From positions 8,177,684 to 8,241,683 of the forward strand of contig WMCF01000030.1 in the NCBI GenBank assembly GCA_009792885.1: a stretch of DNA of 64,000 nt, in the 5' to 3' direction. The position numbers were made by a program, and so were the translations under genes. Below are positions 47,044 through 60,900 of this stretch, in pieces. The DNA comes from Eremophila alpestris peregrina. Its lineage: Eukaryota > Chordata > Aves > Passeriformes > Alaudidae. The notes under the pieces are model-generated. The model ran no database searches, was not told where the DNA came from, and worked only from the letters and a program-made list of their open reading frames with translations. Within the stretch, counting starts at the first letter, position 1. Each line of letters opens with the position of its first letter.

Positions 47044-49829
47044 TAATTTACTTGATAACACATTCCACTAGGATGTCATGAATGTCCTAAAAATAATAGA
47101 AGATCTAGTTGCTAGTCCACTGCTCAGTGTGTGAGTGGCCAGCTGGTTACTTTGTGTGGAGGACTTCAGTGGGTTTTTGTGGAATGAGTAGTATTTGGAA
47201 ACTTTAATTGCAGTGCTGCTGCTTTGAGGCAAAATTCTAGAGAATAAACTGGAGGAAGCAATTTCGGTCTTGCGTATTTTCCTTTTGATTTTCTGAATAA
47301 ATTTTCTGAATAAGCTTACTGTAAATTTATCAAAGTTAGGAAACACAAGCCAAAAGCATTACTGAAGTCATGCCCTTACCAAACCTGGTAAAATACCACT
47401 CATAAAAGTTTTGAGTGCTTCTCCTGTAGTTTCTTTCTTCCTTTTTAACTACACTGTTTCTGGTTTGCAGGTTATTATTCCGCCTGACATCTGCACATGC
47501 TGAGACCTTATTCTGTGTCAGATCTATACTTTCACTCCATACATGTATATGCACACTGTATTTACAAAATACATTAATTGCAAGATACTCTTCAGCGTTA
47601 GAAAAGAGTGTGCTGTAGATAAACATATGTTTAGGAGCTTTAGATTCCCTGGATTTTAAGGGCATTAGGTTTGCTAATGTTGGCATAGGCTCCATGTTGG
47701 GCTTATGCTTTTTTTTTTTTTTTTAATAATTTTGATATAAAGATTAAAAAGTAAAGTTGCAAGGTTAGTCAGAAGTAATGAGTGGGACCTAGTGACTAGA
47801 AATGGAAGTATTGATGAGAATTTGTCCAAGTGTGTTGTGGTTTGAAAAAACTCTTTCTTTCATGCTAACATCAAAAACACTGCTCAGATATAGATAATTC
47901 AGTATTCTTGAGACATTAATTGAAAGATCAAGTGCCATAGGGCAGCAATGCAAACTTCCTTAATTTAGTCTCATAACTGTGTATTATCCCTGGCCAGTAA
48001 GGGTAATTTACTGTAAATCACTGTGATTCTTGTCCTTCCTGATAACACCGTATCACCCTGTCTGTTTCGAACACTGCCTGCTCATTTTTGCTTGCAAACT
48101 GCTATGCTTCTTTTCTGTACATATATGTACAAAGATTTCAGTATCTGTTGAATACATGCAAACTGTTTGCCTTCTTTGAAAATATATCTTGGCAAATGTG
48201 TTTTCCAGCTAGGAATGTGAGTGGATTCTGGGACTTCATAAGAGGTACATACATTTGTGTTCAAATAGAAGTAAATTTGAATTGTTCTGAGTATGCTGCT
48301 AGTTTTCTGCATGGAGGTTCCACCTTAGAAGTAATAAAGTACACTTATGTTGTATGGATGATGAAATTTTGGTAAATAAATATCATGTACATAGATACCA
48401 ACTGCAAACAACAGGAAATAGTTGTTCTGGTTTTCAGATTCCTTACTTTTTGTCGGTGTAAGTGAAGTGTGCACTCAGTCAAAAGTATGCGTATTTTATA
48501 TTCCAGGTGTCTTAGACCAGGAACCTCACCAGAATTGTGCCTGATATTTATCTGCAATTTCAGGGAAGCATAACCTTTTTCATTATCAACAACCACAGGG
48601 CCAAACTGATACATTGAGATCTTGCTAACGAGCACAGAGGACTGAAAACCATCTTTGCAAGCTGGGACATGCACTAATGCAGTTTAATAAAATGCTGAGT
48701 GGTGCTGCAGTTTTTTAGGAGATGGGTCATGATCAGCCTTGGGAGAACTGGGTGTAAGATGGATTGTCATCCCTTTTGTTGTAAAATAAAACTGCAGCCA
48801 GCATGGGCAGGTGTTCCCCTCACTGCTGGGCAGTGAGGTAGCTGTGAAGAGTATCTACCTCCTCCTGGAGCTGACTCAGCTCAGCTGGCCAACAGTAATG
48901 TGCTGGGTCATGCCAATTCAGTTGTTTCTGGTCCTTACCTTGCTTCTGCGATGCATGAAAGTGCTCTGAAAACAGAAATATCTGAAGGTACATATTTCAT
49001 CTGTGGAAGTGATGTAGTGAGTTGTCTACAATTTCTCTGAGGCAGTGCACAGCTGCAGTATTTAATTTTATTAACATCTACACCATGGGCAATTAGCAGA
49101 AATTATCCTGTCTGCCTTAGCTATTTCTGAGCTTTTCCCAGTACCAGCAGTGGGTTAATCTGTGAAGTTGGATCTAAACAGGAAATAGTTATGGTATATA
49201 TGTGATAATGAGTGAAAATGAGAAACCAAGTCTGAGTGTAGCTAGTATATTTATTTTCTGAGAAGGTAGTGTTCTGCTTGACTAGAATACTTGCTTTATT
49301 TATAGAAAAAAACTCCCATGTCCTTAGCTCACAGGACAGTTCTGGCTCTGCTAGTTGCTTGGTAGAAAAAGTACTTTTTGGAATGCAACTGCAAAACATT
49401 CATGGCATTTCTTGGCAATTAAGAGATCCTGAGCATTAAGGGAAAGTAGTTCTTGTTTTGTCTTTGTTACTGAGCACTGTGTAGTTGGTCTGCTTGCTGC
49501 TGGAGTTCAGGGGTGTGTATTTCGGGTTAAGAATCTGAAAGTCTCAGTTGTTAATTCAGCTCTGCAAGCTCTCAGTGCCTCGTCTGAAAGAGGTCACACT
49601 TATCTCAATATGCAAATATCTAAAACTTGAAGAACATCTGCTAACATCATAGGAGGTTGTGGAGATGATTTAATGGTTGTAGCAGTCTGAATTAGGTAAA
49701 GTGCTGTGATAATGCCACTAAGGTGGCTCTAAGCCACCACTATGATGCTGCTCTGAAAGAGTCTAATGTGCCTCTGTGATGCATTAGACATGATATTTTT
49801 GGAGAAAGAGAGAGAAATGCTAGCAGCAT
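47044..49829. other. Intron-like or intergenic DNA
   Basis: No gene is supported. T16 tract at 47709-47724. A small hairpin, GGTGGCT-CTA-AGCCACC, lies at 49722-49738. Open frames are short and domain-free. Confidence 0.6.
47709..47724 (+). repeat. Poly(T) tract, 16 bases
   Basis: Uninterrupted T16 on the plus strand. Confidence 0.9.
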
Positions 49830-50060
49830 TTTGTAAAGCCTTCCTGAGATCTCATTTGTAATGCTGTGTCCAGTGATGCTCCTTTGCAGTGAACAGAAAG
49901 ATGGAATTAGATTGGAGCAGGTGCAAAGACAGTTTAATAAGCTGCACAGGAGATTTATTCTGGAATGACAGTAGGGAGTTAAGTTATGAGATGAGTCTTT
50001 GGATTTGAAGTATTGAGGTCTTCAAGGGGTCTGAAGGGAGACTATAACTGTTTGTTTTGA
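49830..50060 (+). mobile_element. Old CR1 fragment, plus orientation
   Basis: 'aatgctgtgtccagtgatgc', 'gattggagcaggtgcaaaga' and 'aggtcttcaaggggtctgaa' follow the order of an old CR1 ORF2 tail (the usual 'tactgtgtccagttctgg', 'ctggagcaggtgcagagaag' region). Divergence is high and no 3' octamer is seen. Boundaries are approximate. Confidence 0.5.
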
Positions 50061-52544
50061 TTATATTTATTTGGCAGTAACAACATGCTTCAGTCTTTCC
50101 AGTGGTTGCTAGTGGATAAGAAGAGCGTACCTTTTCTGCTCTTCTTCCAAATCCTTTAATAACCCTTTAATAACAATGCATTTTACTTGTCCCCTGTTCT
50201 AGCCCCCACCTTCTAACATCCATCATGGAACCAATTACTAGATCTGGGGTCAGGAATGAATGGGTCCCCTCAGGAAAGAGAACATACAATAGATATTTTT
50301 ATTCCTTTTTTGTTGGGTTAAACACGGTCCACTTACTGTGATCATTTAGGAGAAGTTGCTACTTAGCAATTACTGAAAACATGCAGCTACTGCAAAGACA
50401 TAGAAAACAGCAAGTTGTAAATCTGTAGTATAATTGTAGCCTTTCCTATAACTGTTTTGCCCTTTGTAGGGTACTGAGGAGCATTTTGTGGGGTTTAGGA
50501 CACGTGGAGCAGATACAGAATGGAAACTGCAGAACTGAACGTTCATCATGTGGTTGCCTGCATTTGCACACTCATCCTGCACAGGTCATGCTGTGTCCCT
50601 GAACTGTGCTGAGGCACACTGAACTGCTGGGGGCATGATCCAGAGAAGGTGTAGCATTCTTTCTGCTACTCATTACTGTACTGTTTGGTGCAGAGAAGTT
50701 TCTCAGTCATTTGTCACCTCCTGTAGCCCAGAACTGTTTCTCAGTACATGATGTCTTGCAGTTGGGTTATCACTCTGCCTTTGTGTTTTTGGCATTGCTG
50801 TGAGAAAGCAGACTTGCAGGGAAATCAGCATATCATCAGTGACCTCAGATTCAGGGGGGAACTACAGAAGCAAGATGAGATGTGAAATTCTTTCAAAAGC
50901 TCTAAATTTGGTATTAAGTAACCAGAATGTGGGCAGGAAGCAAAGAATGATAAAAAGAAGTGCTTCCATTAGGTTGTCTTGTTTTTTTCAGAAAGCTGTA
51001 CAGCCTGAGAGCAGCATAGTGTTTATAACAAATTCATGGCAGGCATAGCTGCTTCCTGGGAAGTGTGCAACAGGAGGAAGTGTTTTTCTTAAATTAGTAA
51101 GTGAAAAAGTGGCTGATAAAGGATGGGCTACAGCTTTCTAGATTTTATTCCGGACAGGCTTTAAAGAGAAAGTTTATTATATTGGCCCTAAGTGGAGGGC
51201 CAGATAAAAAAGTAGGATATAACTTCCTGATGTTGATAGGCTCAGGCCACCAGCAAACATTCAGTTGGCTGTTTCAATTCAAAAGGCTCTATGCTTTATG
51301 TGACTATTGTCATGGAAAAAAAGAAATCTTAGGGAATGGCTATAATGTAAGCCTGGATATTTATAACATACCTTGTTAGGTGCTGGTGCACTCTCAAGGA
51401 AGAGCACTAGTAAAGTAGGATATTGTTCCTACTTCTACTAGTAACTTGTGTGTAGTCTTACACGTATTTCAAAAGGAGACAAATAACTTTGAGTAGATCA
51501 TTAATGTTATAATTGAGACCAGTTGAATGTCACTTTTATTTTTTACTGTATAAAAGGAGTAGCTCCCATTCAGGATGAATTCTCTTTCAAAAATGAACTG
51601 AGTTCAGAAGACTCTACTTCTGCTTGGCTGACTAAATGTAATAGCAAATCTTTCAAAAATTCTGGCCATAACATTTACATTAAATTGTTAAAATGGATCT
51701 GACTTATAATTTACTATGAGATCAAACACAAAAAATGTGCCAGGGATTATGTTTTAATTGAAGGGACTTATACTGTGGTAAATTTGTTTCCTGTTCAACA
51801 CCTTACAGATCATCAATGTGGGTGGAAGAATGCACTGAAACCTTTCATGGACATTGTGTGACAGCAACTGCACTGTTTATATTTAAACATCTCTATTACT
51901 TTCTAGCAATGCCCTTCATGATGAATTCCTGTAATTAGTGGTTCCTGAAAGTATCAACACCTCCTCTCTCTCTCAGCTCTCTGAAGTGTGAAACTCAGGG
52001 ATCAGAGAGGTGTTAACTATGTTGGCTTAAGGCTGTATGAAGTATGATCCCAGATCACTTGTTCACTGGAATGTTCTAGGTCTTACCTGTATGGCCAAGT
52101 TAACTAGCAGCAGCCCAGACTATAACAGCTGTAGTGATGATGCTAAAATCTGCTTGTTCTAGAAAGAGAGATAGTCTGTGGTGAGCTGAGATTCTTTTGG
52201 ATGAAGATTGTTAAGCAAAAAAACCTTTTTATTGCCAAACCCTCCCCACCAGACCCTTTCATGGAAGATTTAAACTAGTTCATTGCATGATTCTGTCACC
52301 ATTACACTGGTAAATTTTCCATGTCAGGAAACCATTAGATGGTAAGAATCATTATTTTCCTTCTTGCAGGCTGTGGGGAGGCACAGGCACTTTTGATTGT
52401 GATGAGGTGGGGAAAGGGGTGATTCTTGTCTTCATACTTGTGTATTTTGAGGGAAAATGATGGACCTTCATTTATAAATTATTCTCTCCACCTTTCTGGC
52501 AAGTACATATATGTGGGTGAACTAAGTATTTTTCATGTCTAGGG

Positions 52545-52592
52545 TATTCTAGTTTCCATCACCCCATAAGCTGGGTGATGGAAACTAGAATA
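52545..52592. repeat. Perfect 20-bp inverted repeat with 8-base loop
   Basis: Left arm TATTCTAGTTTCCATCACCC (52545-52564) and right arm (52573-52592) are exact reverse complements over 20 bp, around the loop CATAAGCT. Pairing stops at the next base on either side. As RNA it would form a very stable stem on either strand. The arms are slightly shorter than those of a typical microRNA precursor. It is not recognised as a known microRNA or transposon end. Confidence 0.95.
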
Positions 52593-52722
52593 TAAACATC
52601 ATGGTACAAGGGATGCCAGGAACTTGTGAGGAAGGGAAAAAAACAGAGTAGAAAGATTTCCTAAAATAAAAGGAGGCAAATACTTACAGTTGTTCTTTGG
52701 CTTTTTGATCAGTTTACCAGTG

Positions 52723-52739
52723 TTTTTTTTTTTTTTTTT
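52723..52739 (+). repeat. Poly(T) tract, 17 bases
   Basis: Uninterrupted T17 on the plus strand, about 130 bp after the perfect hairpin. Confidence 0.9.
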
Positions 52740-53734
52740 GTTAGTTTGTTTTTTGTATTTTGAGGAGTTTCATGTGTGTATGTGTTGGTTTTTTTGTTCT
52801 TTATTTAATTCAGAATCAACCTACTACTAATAGCTGTGTTATTAATTTCCTGTTATCCTAGCTAGCAAACCCATTTGAGTATACTGATTAATAGGATACT
52901 CAGAGTGCCAACTTTGGACTAATGCCTCAGATCACAAGTGATAATTGGCTTCTGTATGAGTTGTAGTCATTGCATTAGTTAGGTTTTGAAGCCCAGTTCT
53001 GAGAGCATGATTCATATTGACTGTCCTCCTTTCTCCATGGGAAGTGACAGTGGTGAATTTTCTGGGTCAGGCAATACTGGAGATGGGAGTCAGGATAACT
53101 AAATCTATTTCTGCCCTCAACACCAGCAGGAAATATAAGAAGTGGGAGAACAAGCAGTTGTGTGAATTAAATATATTCATGTGACTGTTTGAGACCTCTT
53201 CAGAAGTAATAAGAATAAATACCATCTTACATTATCCTAACACATAACCTTTCAATGCTGAGTGCTTATCAGCAAGATCCAAATATTTTGAACATTATTT
53301 CCCTGTTGCATTTGGGATCAAATAAAGATGATTAGATACCACTTTCAGCATTAAAGTGTACTTAACTCAGTGTGGCTCAACAGAGGAATGAGTGATTTAT
53401 TTGTAAATACTGTGTTCATTAGTGATACTGCATTTATACTTAATTTTTATATATTGGACCCACAAAAGGTTGTTGGAAGGTTATGTTGTTGTAGTGTACC
53501 TAAATATTTTTGATAATTTGGTATTTAAATATAAAATAACTATCCTGTGCGATTCTTTTCCCAGTTAAATATATCAGGGAGATATGTTTTCTTTTTAAAT
53601 TCAATATTGGAAGAATCAGGAGGTAATAGAAATTTCAGCAGAAAGCTTCTAGCACTGAGTCATTAATCTGTACTCATTAAGTAAAGTATACTCTTATTAA
53701 ATGGCCACAGCAGCAGTAATACAGCAGCAGCATA

Positions 53735-54419
53735 GGAGGGATCTGTCCATAATCCAGGAGTGCAGCACAGGCTGAGGAGCAGCTCCATGGAAAGGCACAT
53801 GGGTATTCTGGTGGACAGTAGTTCCATATGAGAGAGCAGTGTGCTGCTGTGGCAAGGGAAGCCAGGGGGTGCTGGGCTGCATCCACAAGGGAATCACCAG
53901 CAGAGATGAATTAAGAATCATGGTCCCACTCTGCTCAGTGCTTGCCTGGCCACACCTGCAGTGCTGTGTTCACTTTTGGTCCTCACTGTGTAAAAATGTG
54001 TGGACAGGCTGGAGAGGGTCCAGGGAAGGGGCACAAAGGTGATGAAAGGGAACCTGCCTGTGAGGAAAAGCTGAGAATGGAGTTTGTCCAGTCTTGTGCA
54101 AAGAAGGCTTAGTGGCCACACTGATGGTGGACATTTCCTCTTTACAAGGAGTCCCATGGGAAAGATGAAGGGTAGTGGTTCAAAGTTACTCTTGGTGAGA
54201 TGCTGATTGAATACAAGAGGAAAAATTTTCACAATGGGAGCAATCAGCTGTTGGAATAATATCCCCAGGGAAGCTGTGGATTCCTCAGCACTGGGCACTT
54301 GTAAGATTTGTCTGGACAGGGTGCTGGGTCATCTCACGTAGACTGTGCTTTTTGCCATGGAAGGTTGGATTAGACAATTCAAGAGGTCACTTCCAACCTG
54401 GTATCCTATGATTTTATAA
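53735..54419 (+). mobile_element. CR1 LINE, 5'-truncated, plus orientation
   Basis: Landmarks in order: 'ctggtggacagtagttccat', 'gagcagtgtgctgctgtggc', 'gtgctgggctgcatccacaa', 'caccagcagagatgaatta', 'tggccacacctgcagtgctg', 'acaggctggagagggtccag', 'aatatccccagggaagctgt', and a 3' end of 'cacttccaacctggtatcct' plus 'atgatttta'. It is the C-terminal ORF2 region plus 3' end. Several frameshifts and an internal deletion make it non-functional. Confidence 0.93.
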
Positions 54420-57338
54420 AATCACCTTAAATTCAGCCTAAGCACTCTTAACCCACCCAGACACCAAAGACAGGGAAGTTTGAGACAGAACAGGAAGATG
54501 TCTTTGGTTAGCTCGTACTTTCTGGCAAAAATAGATGAAGGTATGCTACAGTCTACTTTATTCCTTAGAAGAGAGATAAGAACACTTATCCTTGGTAAAT
54601 AGGGCCGAGAAAACCCTGATTTTAATTAAAACCCCTTTTTCCCTCCCCCACAGTACTTAATATATTTGACTGAATCAAGGACTGTTTTCTCTTTGGAAAA
54701 AATGGTTTAAAAAAATGTAACTGTGCTGTTAACTGAGATGTAGATTGAATTTAGGCTGAGACTTAGACTCCAAGTGACTTTGTTTTGGTTCATTGTAGAA
54801 GGATTTTGTTTTTAAGTTTAAAATAGTGGATGTTGTTAATCTAACAGCAAGACAGAAGTAGCTACAGTCCACAAAGCCTTCATACAGCTGCCTCGACATC
54901 TAAATATATAGGTGTCTGTAGTGGGGTATTTAAATGCCTAAAATTCTATTTCTGCACTGCTGGTTTGGCTTTTCTTCTGCCCTAGTTCTTCTGGGATCCT
55001 GAAATTAAGTGTTCCTGCTCATTAGCCCTTGTACAGATCTCTTTAACACCCATCATTAGAAGCGAGTTCTGCACAAAGCATAGCAGCCATGGCTGTGGCA
55101 TGCTAATCACAAAGACTGCGTAGGAACCAGGAAAACACATGCAGTTAGTTGTTGAGAAGAAATTTGGAAACTGCCTGGGCAAGAGGGAAGCACAGGAAGT
55201 GAGTGGGGGAGTAAAGAAATGGGAAAAACATTGGAAGGCGAGAAGTGATATGGAAAAGCTGACAGGTCTGTGGAGGGTGCAGAAAGCTGGGAGATTCAGA
55301 GGAATGCTGGTGTAGGAGAGCTGGGAGCTAATGGGACTCTGATTGTGCGGTGGGAGCAATATATTCTATCAAGAAGTTGTTGAGAATGAAGTGGTCTCTG
55401 AAAAGAGGCAGGGAGGCAGGACTGGGATCCCAAATAGTTAACTGAGCCTAAAGACAAGAATGGATGGGGGCAGTAGCACATGTCCACAGGATTGGCAGTA
55501 ATAAGGCTTGGATGAGAAGTGGTCAAGTTTTGAGGGACACTGAATATATCTGTATTGAGCAAGATGGAGCTTTTCCTTTTCCATGGCTACTGTCTTAAAA
55601 AAAACAAGCTGAGAAAGCTGCCTTGAGTAAAGAGCTACAAAGAGCACGTCCTACAAAGCTGGGATAGTGCAAAATTAAGATTGTCTAAAATACGTTAACT
55701 GAGCTCCCCTGGACATTTGCATTATGATAGAGTTTTAAATTCTATGATCTCAGAATTGTATGGTCTTTCCAAGTGGAACAGATGTGTATGAAGACTGCAG
55801 CAAAGAAGGACAGATATCTGGAAATGTGGTTTTTTTTGTTGTAGAAACCTTAAGACAGGTAGTGAATGGGGCAGCTCACAAGTGAGAGGAGATGTGTGTC
55901 ACCTTAATTAGGAAACTAGGTGAATACAGCTTCTCCAGAAAATTAGTTATGTATTATAGAAAGCTAAATACTCTGAAAAATGAGTTTTAGGAACCTGGTT
56001 GAACACTAAAGTTTGTAATGCTCCTGATTCTAAGTTTTCTCATCTCTGGGATCATACGAGGCCCTTGGCAGGGGTCTGTTATTACCTGACAGCACCAAAG
56101 AGGAGCTCTGCCCAAGAATGGGCATTTCTGTCCTGGGAGTGCTATTCTGGAGCAGCACAGGATAACCTGGAGCAGAGTGTGCTGAGTTGTGCTGTGACCA
56201 TATGGAATGCAGCCACTGGGTAGATTTTCACTACTCTCTCCTAGCTGTATTCACTGAATGAGGTTATGGTCCTGTGGAAAAAAAATGGTGCATTTTTTGC
56301 CTAATACAAAGTCAGTCAAACAAGAATTGAACAAGGGTGCCCAGTAAGCTGCAAATCCTTGGGGAAAAAAAAAAACAAAAACAAAACCAACAAACTTCTG
56401 AAGAGTTTACCTTAAAAATTTGTTAGTTTCCATGTCATTGGATAACTATCTGATATTAGGATTTTATTTAGGATGTTGATGTTTGTATATAGCTTGTTGA
56501 CTTCTGTTTCTTTAAATGGCATGCTTCTGCTTTATTCTGGGAAAATATGTGCAAAAAACCTAGGAAAATCTAGGAAGTGTGGTTACAGTCAGTTTTTTAA
56601 TTTCCGTTGACTTCTGGTAAAATCTTCTTTGAAAAATTGTATCTTAATTTTCCAATTATGTATTTGCTTGCATGATAGAGAATACGAAAAATTATTTTCT
56701 TTTGATCTGATGTAATTGGAGCTGTATTTTAGGGGAACTAATTCAATCTTATCTGATTATATCCTGACCATGGTCAAAAGTAAGGCTGCAATTGCTATTT
56801 AAGGAGACTGGTTACAGAGGTTGTGTCATATCAAATACATTGCTTTTCTACTCTGTTACTGTTAAATGAGCTGCTCTAAATTAGATGGTCTAATTCTGGA
56901 AAATTTGAATACGTGCAGGTGGACTTTTGTGTCAGCAAAGCCACACTTATTTAATTGGAGCTCCATATGTCTGCAAAAATTGGTTCCATATGGTTGAATG
57001 GCACATTTTGAAAATGTTTCTTTAATTCATACTATTTCCAGGAGAAAGAATAACTATATTTTTTGAGCTCCTTAACTGAGTGACAGTGCACCTGTACACG
57101 AACCTTCTTTCGATTTTTAAAGCAGTAATTGAATATGTAGGATTTGCTTGTCACATGTTAACAGCTTTAAGGTAGCTTAAATATGTGGCTAACAAAGGCT
57201 TAACTGTGTGCTCTCTGTTTGTACTCCAAAAACAAGTGATGAAATATACCTAAATCATGCAATCCCCCCATCTCTGAGGTTAAATTTACAGAAGTTTTCT
57301 TACAGAAAACTCTTTCATTTAGGGTCATGCTGAATCTC

Positions 57339-57369
<31 letters not shown>

Positions 57370-60300
57370 GCTGGTCAAATAAAACCCAGGTTTTTTACAT
57401 GGGGAAAACAGCTTTGAGTTGCTTCTAGTTAACTGTATTGATGGGAAATAATCCTGTGAGAAAAGCTGGACATAAGAATTTTTAAATTGGGGGCATAAAA
57501 ATGGATATAATTGAGATGAACATATGAGGAGTAATGTAATTTTTTTTTTAATTGTCCACAGGTACCTAAGGATAAAACTGGCCTGAAGGGAAAATCTGGA
57601 GGAAACTGGGGACCTTGACTGTTCTTGCACCTGAGTAAGTGAATACTTAGTGGAAATCAGCTCTACAAAACATTAAAACTGGAATATTTTTCAGCATCTC
57701 TGTGCCTAATTGTAGTTGTACCTTTGTACAGTATTTAACTTTAGAACTGACAAAGACCAGAAGCAGTAGGGCTACCTGCAAGGGAGGGGGTACAGAGCCT
57801 TCAGTGCTTTGCACTACGTTCTCTTTTTATTGCTACCCTGGAAGTCTCCATAGAATGAAACACAGCTTATAAGCAGGATTTCTTGCTATTTTGATGTTTT
57901 GCCTTTTCAGTTATTTATCTTCAGACTAATGTCTGAGTTTCTTAAAGCTTAACTTGATCTTGCTGGTTTATAGTCACAGTAAGGCTGTGAGACTCAGCAG
58001 AGCTGAAGGTCGGGCCAGGTTAAATCCGAGGTCAGCAGAGGCTGAAGGCTGAGAAGATGACCTCGTGGAGGGTTGTCTTGGAAAGGATGAACGCTCATTT
58101 CATGAGGGTCTTTTTTTTGAGACAAAAACTGTTATCTTGGTTGGGGTTTGCTTTCACTGAAACAGGACAGGGACAGCTTTTCTTCATCAGCTTGGATGGG
58201 GCATGTGGTAGACATTCCTTGGCATCTGGAGGCCCCCAGTCCCAACTCCAGCCTACGCAGTTTTCTGAAAGGCAGGAAGAGTATTTTCCATTTATCCACA
58301 TAGCTTTCTTTCCTGGTAACCCAAGCAGCATTCTGGTTGCAAAAAATTATTTTACATGTCAAAAAGGTATGTTGATGTGTTACTTATTATTTAATCCATT
58401 TATTTAGTCTTACATATTAATATATATGAAATGTCTGTAATATTAATGAAGAGATCAATTTTTTATAGCATGAAACTTCTTTCTACTGGTAACATATTTT
58501 TAAAAATGGGCAAGTTAATTGAGTTTTCTGAAACAATTGCTATAGCTGGAGCCTTTCTTCCTGCTGGCATTTCTCATGCTAAAAGAATTATCTTTGGTTT
58601 TAGAAAGCTTTACTAAGCTGAATATCCTTACTGGTATCTACATTAAATTTTGAAAACAATACCTACCAGCTGAAAGTCTCTCAATTTAATCTGATCTAAA
58701 CTTGTTACCAGTGTTTATTCCAAATCTGTGCCTTGGTTTATTCATATTCTTGTACGTAATGCATGAACTTATAAATTGATATCCATCACAGCACTGCATT
58801 AAAAAGTGTATTTCATTTTGCTAGAATATTTACTGTGTTTATCCCTGCAGTAGAGTAGTAGACAAAAATGTCTCTCATTGCTTTCAGTATTAAAGAGAAT
58901 TAAATATGTAACCTAAAAATCTGCCAAGCTTTTTGAGCTATACACACACAAGACTTTTAACTCATTAAGAAATACATCATGGCAGCATTTAGCATTATCA
59001 TTCTTTGATTTGTAAGTTAGGTACTGAATTACAAATGATGCCTGAGACAGTGTTATAAGTAACTGGTTGCTTTCCTGTGTCTTAGCAGTTCTCATTGAAG
59101 TTCTGGTTCCTTGTCTTGCACTTGCTGTGTATGGTTTTAGGAATTAGGTCTCTGGACTAGCAAACAGGTGTAAGGTTTATTAAAGAAGAGAAGTTCAGTG
59201 TTCTTAAATGATAGTGGCATGTTTTGAAATCACAGTTGGCTCAACAGCTCTGTTTTAAATCCAGCAGGGACCTTTGAGAGAGGTTTTTGCCTTGTTTCTT
59301 TTAACTTCTATATTAACATGAAGCAAATGTTTTCATTTATTTCCTGTGTTATCAGTCCTACTCTGCATATTTTAGTCCATTGCTTTTGACAGTGATGAAA
59401 GGCAGCTATTTCCCAACCTTTTGTATTTTGGGTGCTACATAAGCTCGGTTGTTCCTTTTGGGAATATTTTATTTTCCTGATTTGTTCCTGTTCCTCATTT
59501 AAAAGGGAGCACTACAAATTCCAGATACAATTGCAGCCTTCTTGGAATTGTAGTTCAGATTTTGTGCATGTGTCCATGAGACAGGAGCTTGCCCATATGA
59601 AAGAAAGAGCAGTCATTCTGCTGGACTGGAGAACCTGTAGTATAGTATCTGACAAAGATATTGTGTCAGTGTTATGTTACTTTGTACTTGAAAATTGTCC
59701 TTAATTGTTGTCTAATAAGGTAGAAGTCAAGAACTAGTGAACTAAGAAATGGGGATAATCCAATTGAATTGTGTAGTGTGTTCCTTCATGAATATAGGAT
59801 TGATCTCTAGGTGTTTTACCCAGTTTATTATTTGCCAGTTACTGTAGTTACTGCATCCCCTACAGATTTTCTCATTCAGACCTGGAATTGAGTGCCTTGG
59901 GGCAAGATTTTCTCTGTTAAGCATGAAAATGAACTGGCCTTGCTTTTGAGAGCATCCTGTGTGTGTGGCAGTTCTTGTGCCTGCCATTCTGGAAAGATCA
60001 ATGGGCAAATCCACATCTGGGCATGCAGCAAGATAAATGTATCTGTGCTGTAACCCTGGTTCTGCTGGGGTTTGTTCTTTTCCAGGGACTTGTAGGGATT
60101 AGTCCCTGCCAGTTCAGAGGCTGAGGTGAAGCCAGCTGGTGCTGGTGCTGTTGGTACTGTAGGATGAAGCTTTTCAACTTATTTCAGCAGTTAATTTCAC
60201 AGAGATTGCTATTATTTTTGTAAATCATAGTGTATGGTTTCCAACGGCTTTTGAAGATGTCATATGCTCTGCTGTTTATAGTGTAGAAGTCTCTGGGGAT

Positions 60301-60900
60301 TTAAAACTCTCTCTCTACAGTATCTCTCTCACAGAGGTCAATTAAATTTCTAATTAAAGTTTTATCAAGCTAGCATCTATGGAAATCCTAAAAATGTTGA
60401 TGTTTGTTGAGACAAATATAGGAGGTTTTCTAATCTCATGAGAAAATTTTTGTTGAGGATTGTTGGGGTTTTTTTAGATTTTTGAAACTGTTTGTTGTTC
60501 AAAGTGGTGTTTGAATAATGGAAAGCTTTAGTAGCTAAAAATTTTAATGAAAAGGAGCCAAATAAATTTATTTAAACAATTTTATTGACTAAAATAAACT
60601 GTAGTTGTAATCCTTCCCCATTCTTTCTGTCTTTGAAAGACTACTTATTTTGACCAGACCTATGACCAATGACAATTACAGCTCTTTGTTTCACGTGAAG
60701 CCTTTCTTTGGTGTTTGGAAAGTTGTATATCACTACATTTGAAAGGTACCTAAGTCCTGTGGTTGGCCTCAGCATTAAAATATATTTGCTTTATGAGGCT
60801 GTAAACCAGATAATTCATCACTACTGACGACCTGGAAGTAGATGTGGGCTTTTAAAGAACAATGTATTATATTATAAATTCCTTGGGAGGCGGAGTGTTT
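54420..60900. other. Intron-like or intergenic DNA
   Basis: No gene is supported. Contains an A/C run at 56361-56395 and a TG/TA microsatellite at 57339-57369. The minus-strand Pro/Ser/Phe-rich frame at 54982-55359 is the reverse of a purine-rich tract and is not considered real. Confidence 0.6.
57339..57369. repeat. (TG)n(TA)n microsatellite
   Basis: About four TG units run into about eleven TA units. Confidence 0.95.

Larger units (their letters stand above)
50061..53734. other. Intron-like or intergenic DNA
   Basis: No gene is supported. Its notable features are the perfect hairpin at 52545-52592 and a T17 tract at 52723-52739. Confidence 0.6.

Noticed and set aside
54982..55359. 125-codon minus-strand Ser/Pro/Leu-rich frame
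   Set aside because: It is the reverse of a purine-rich stretch; no domain, no flanking splice signals.
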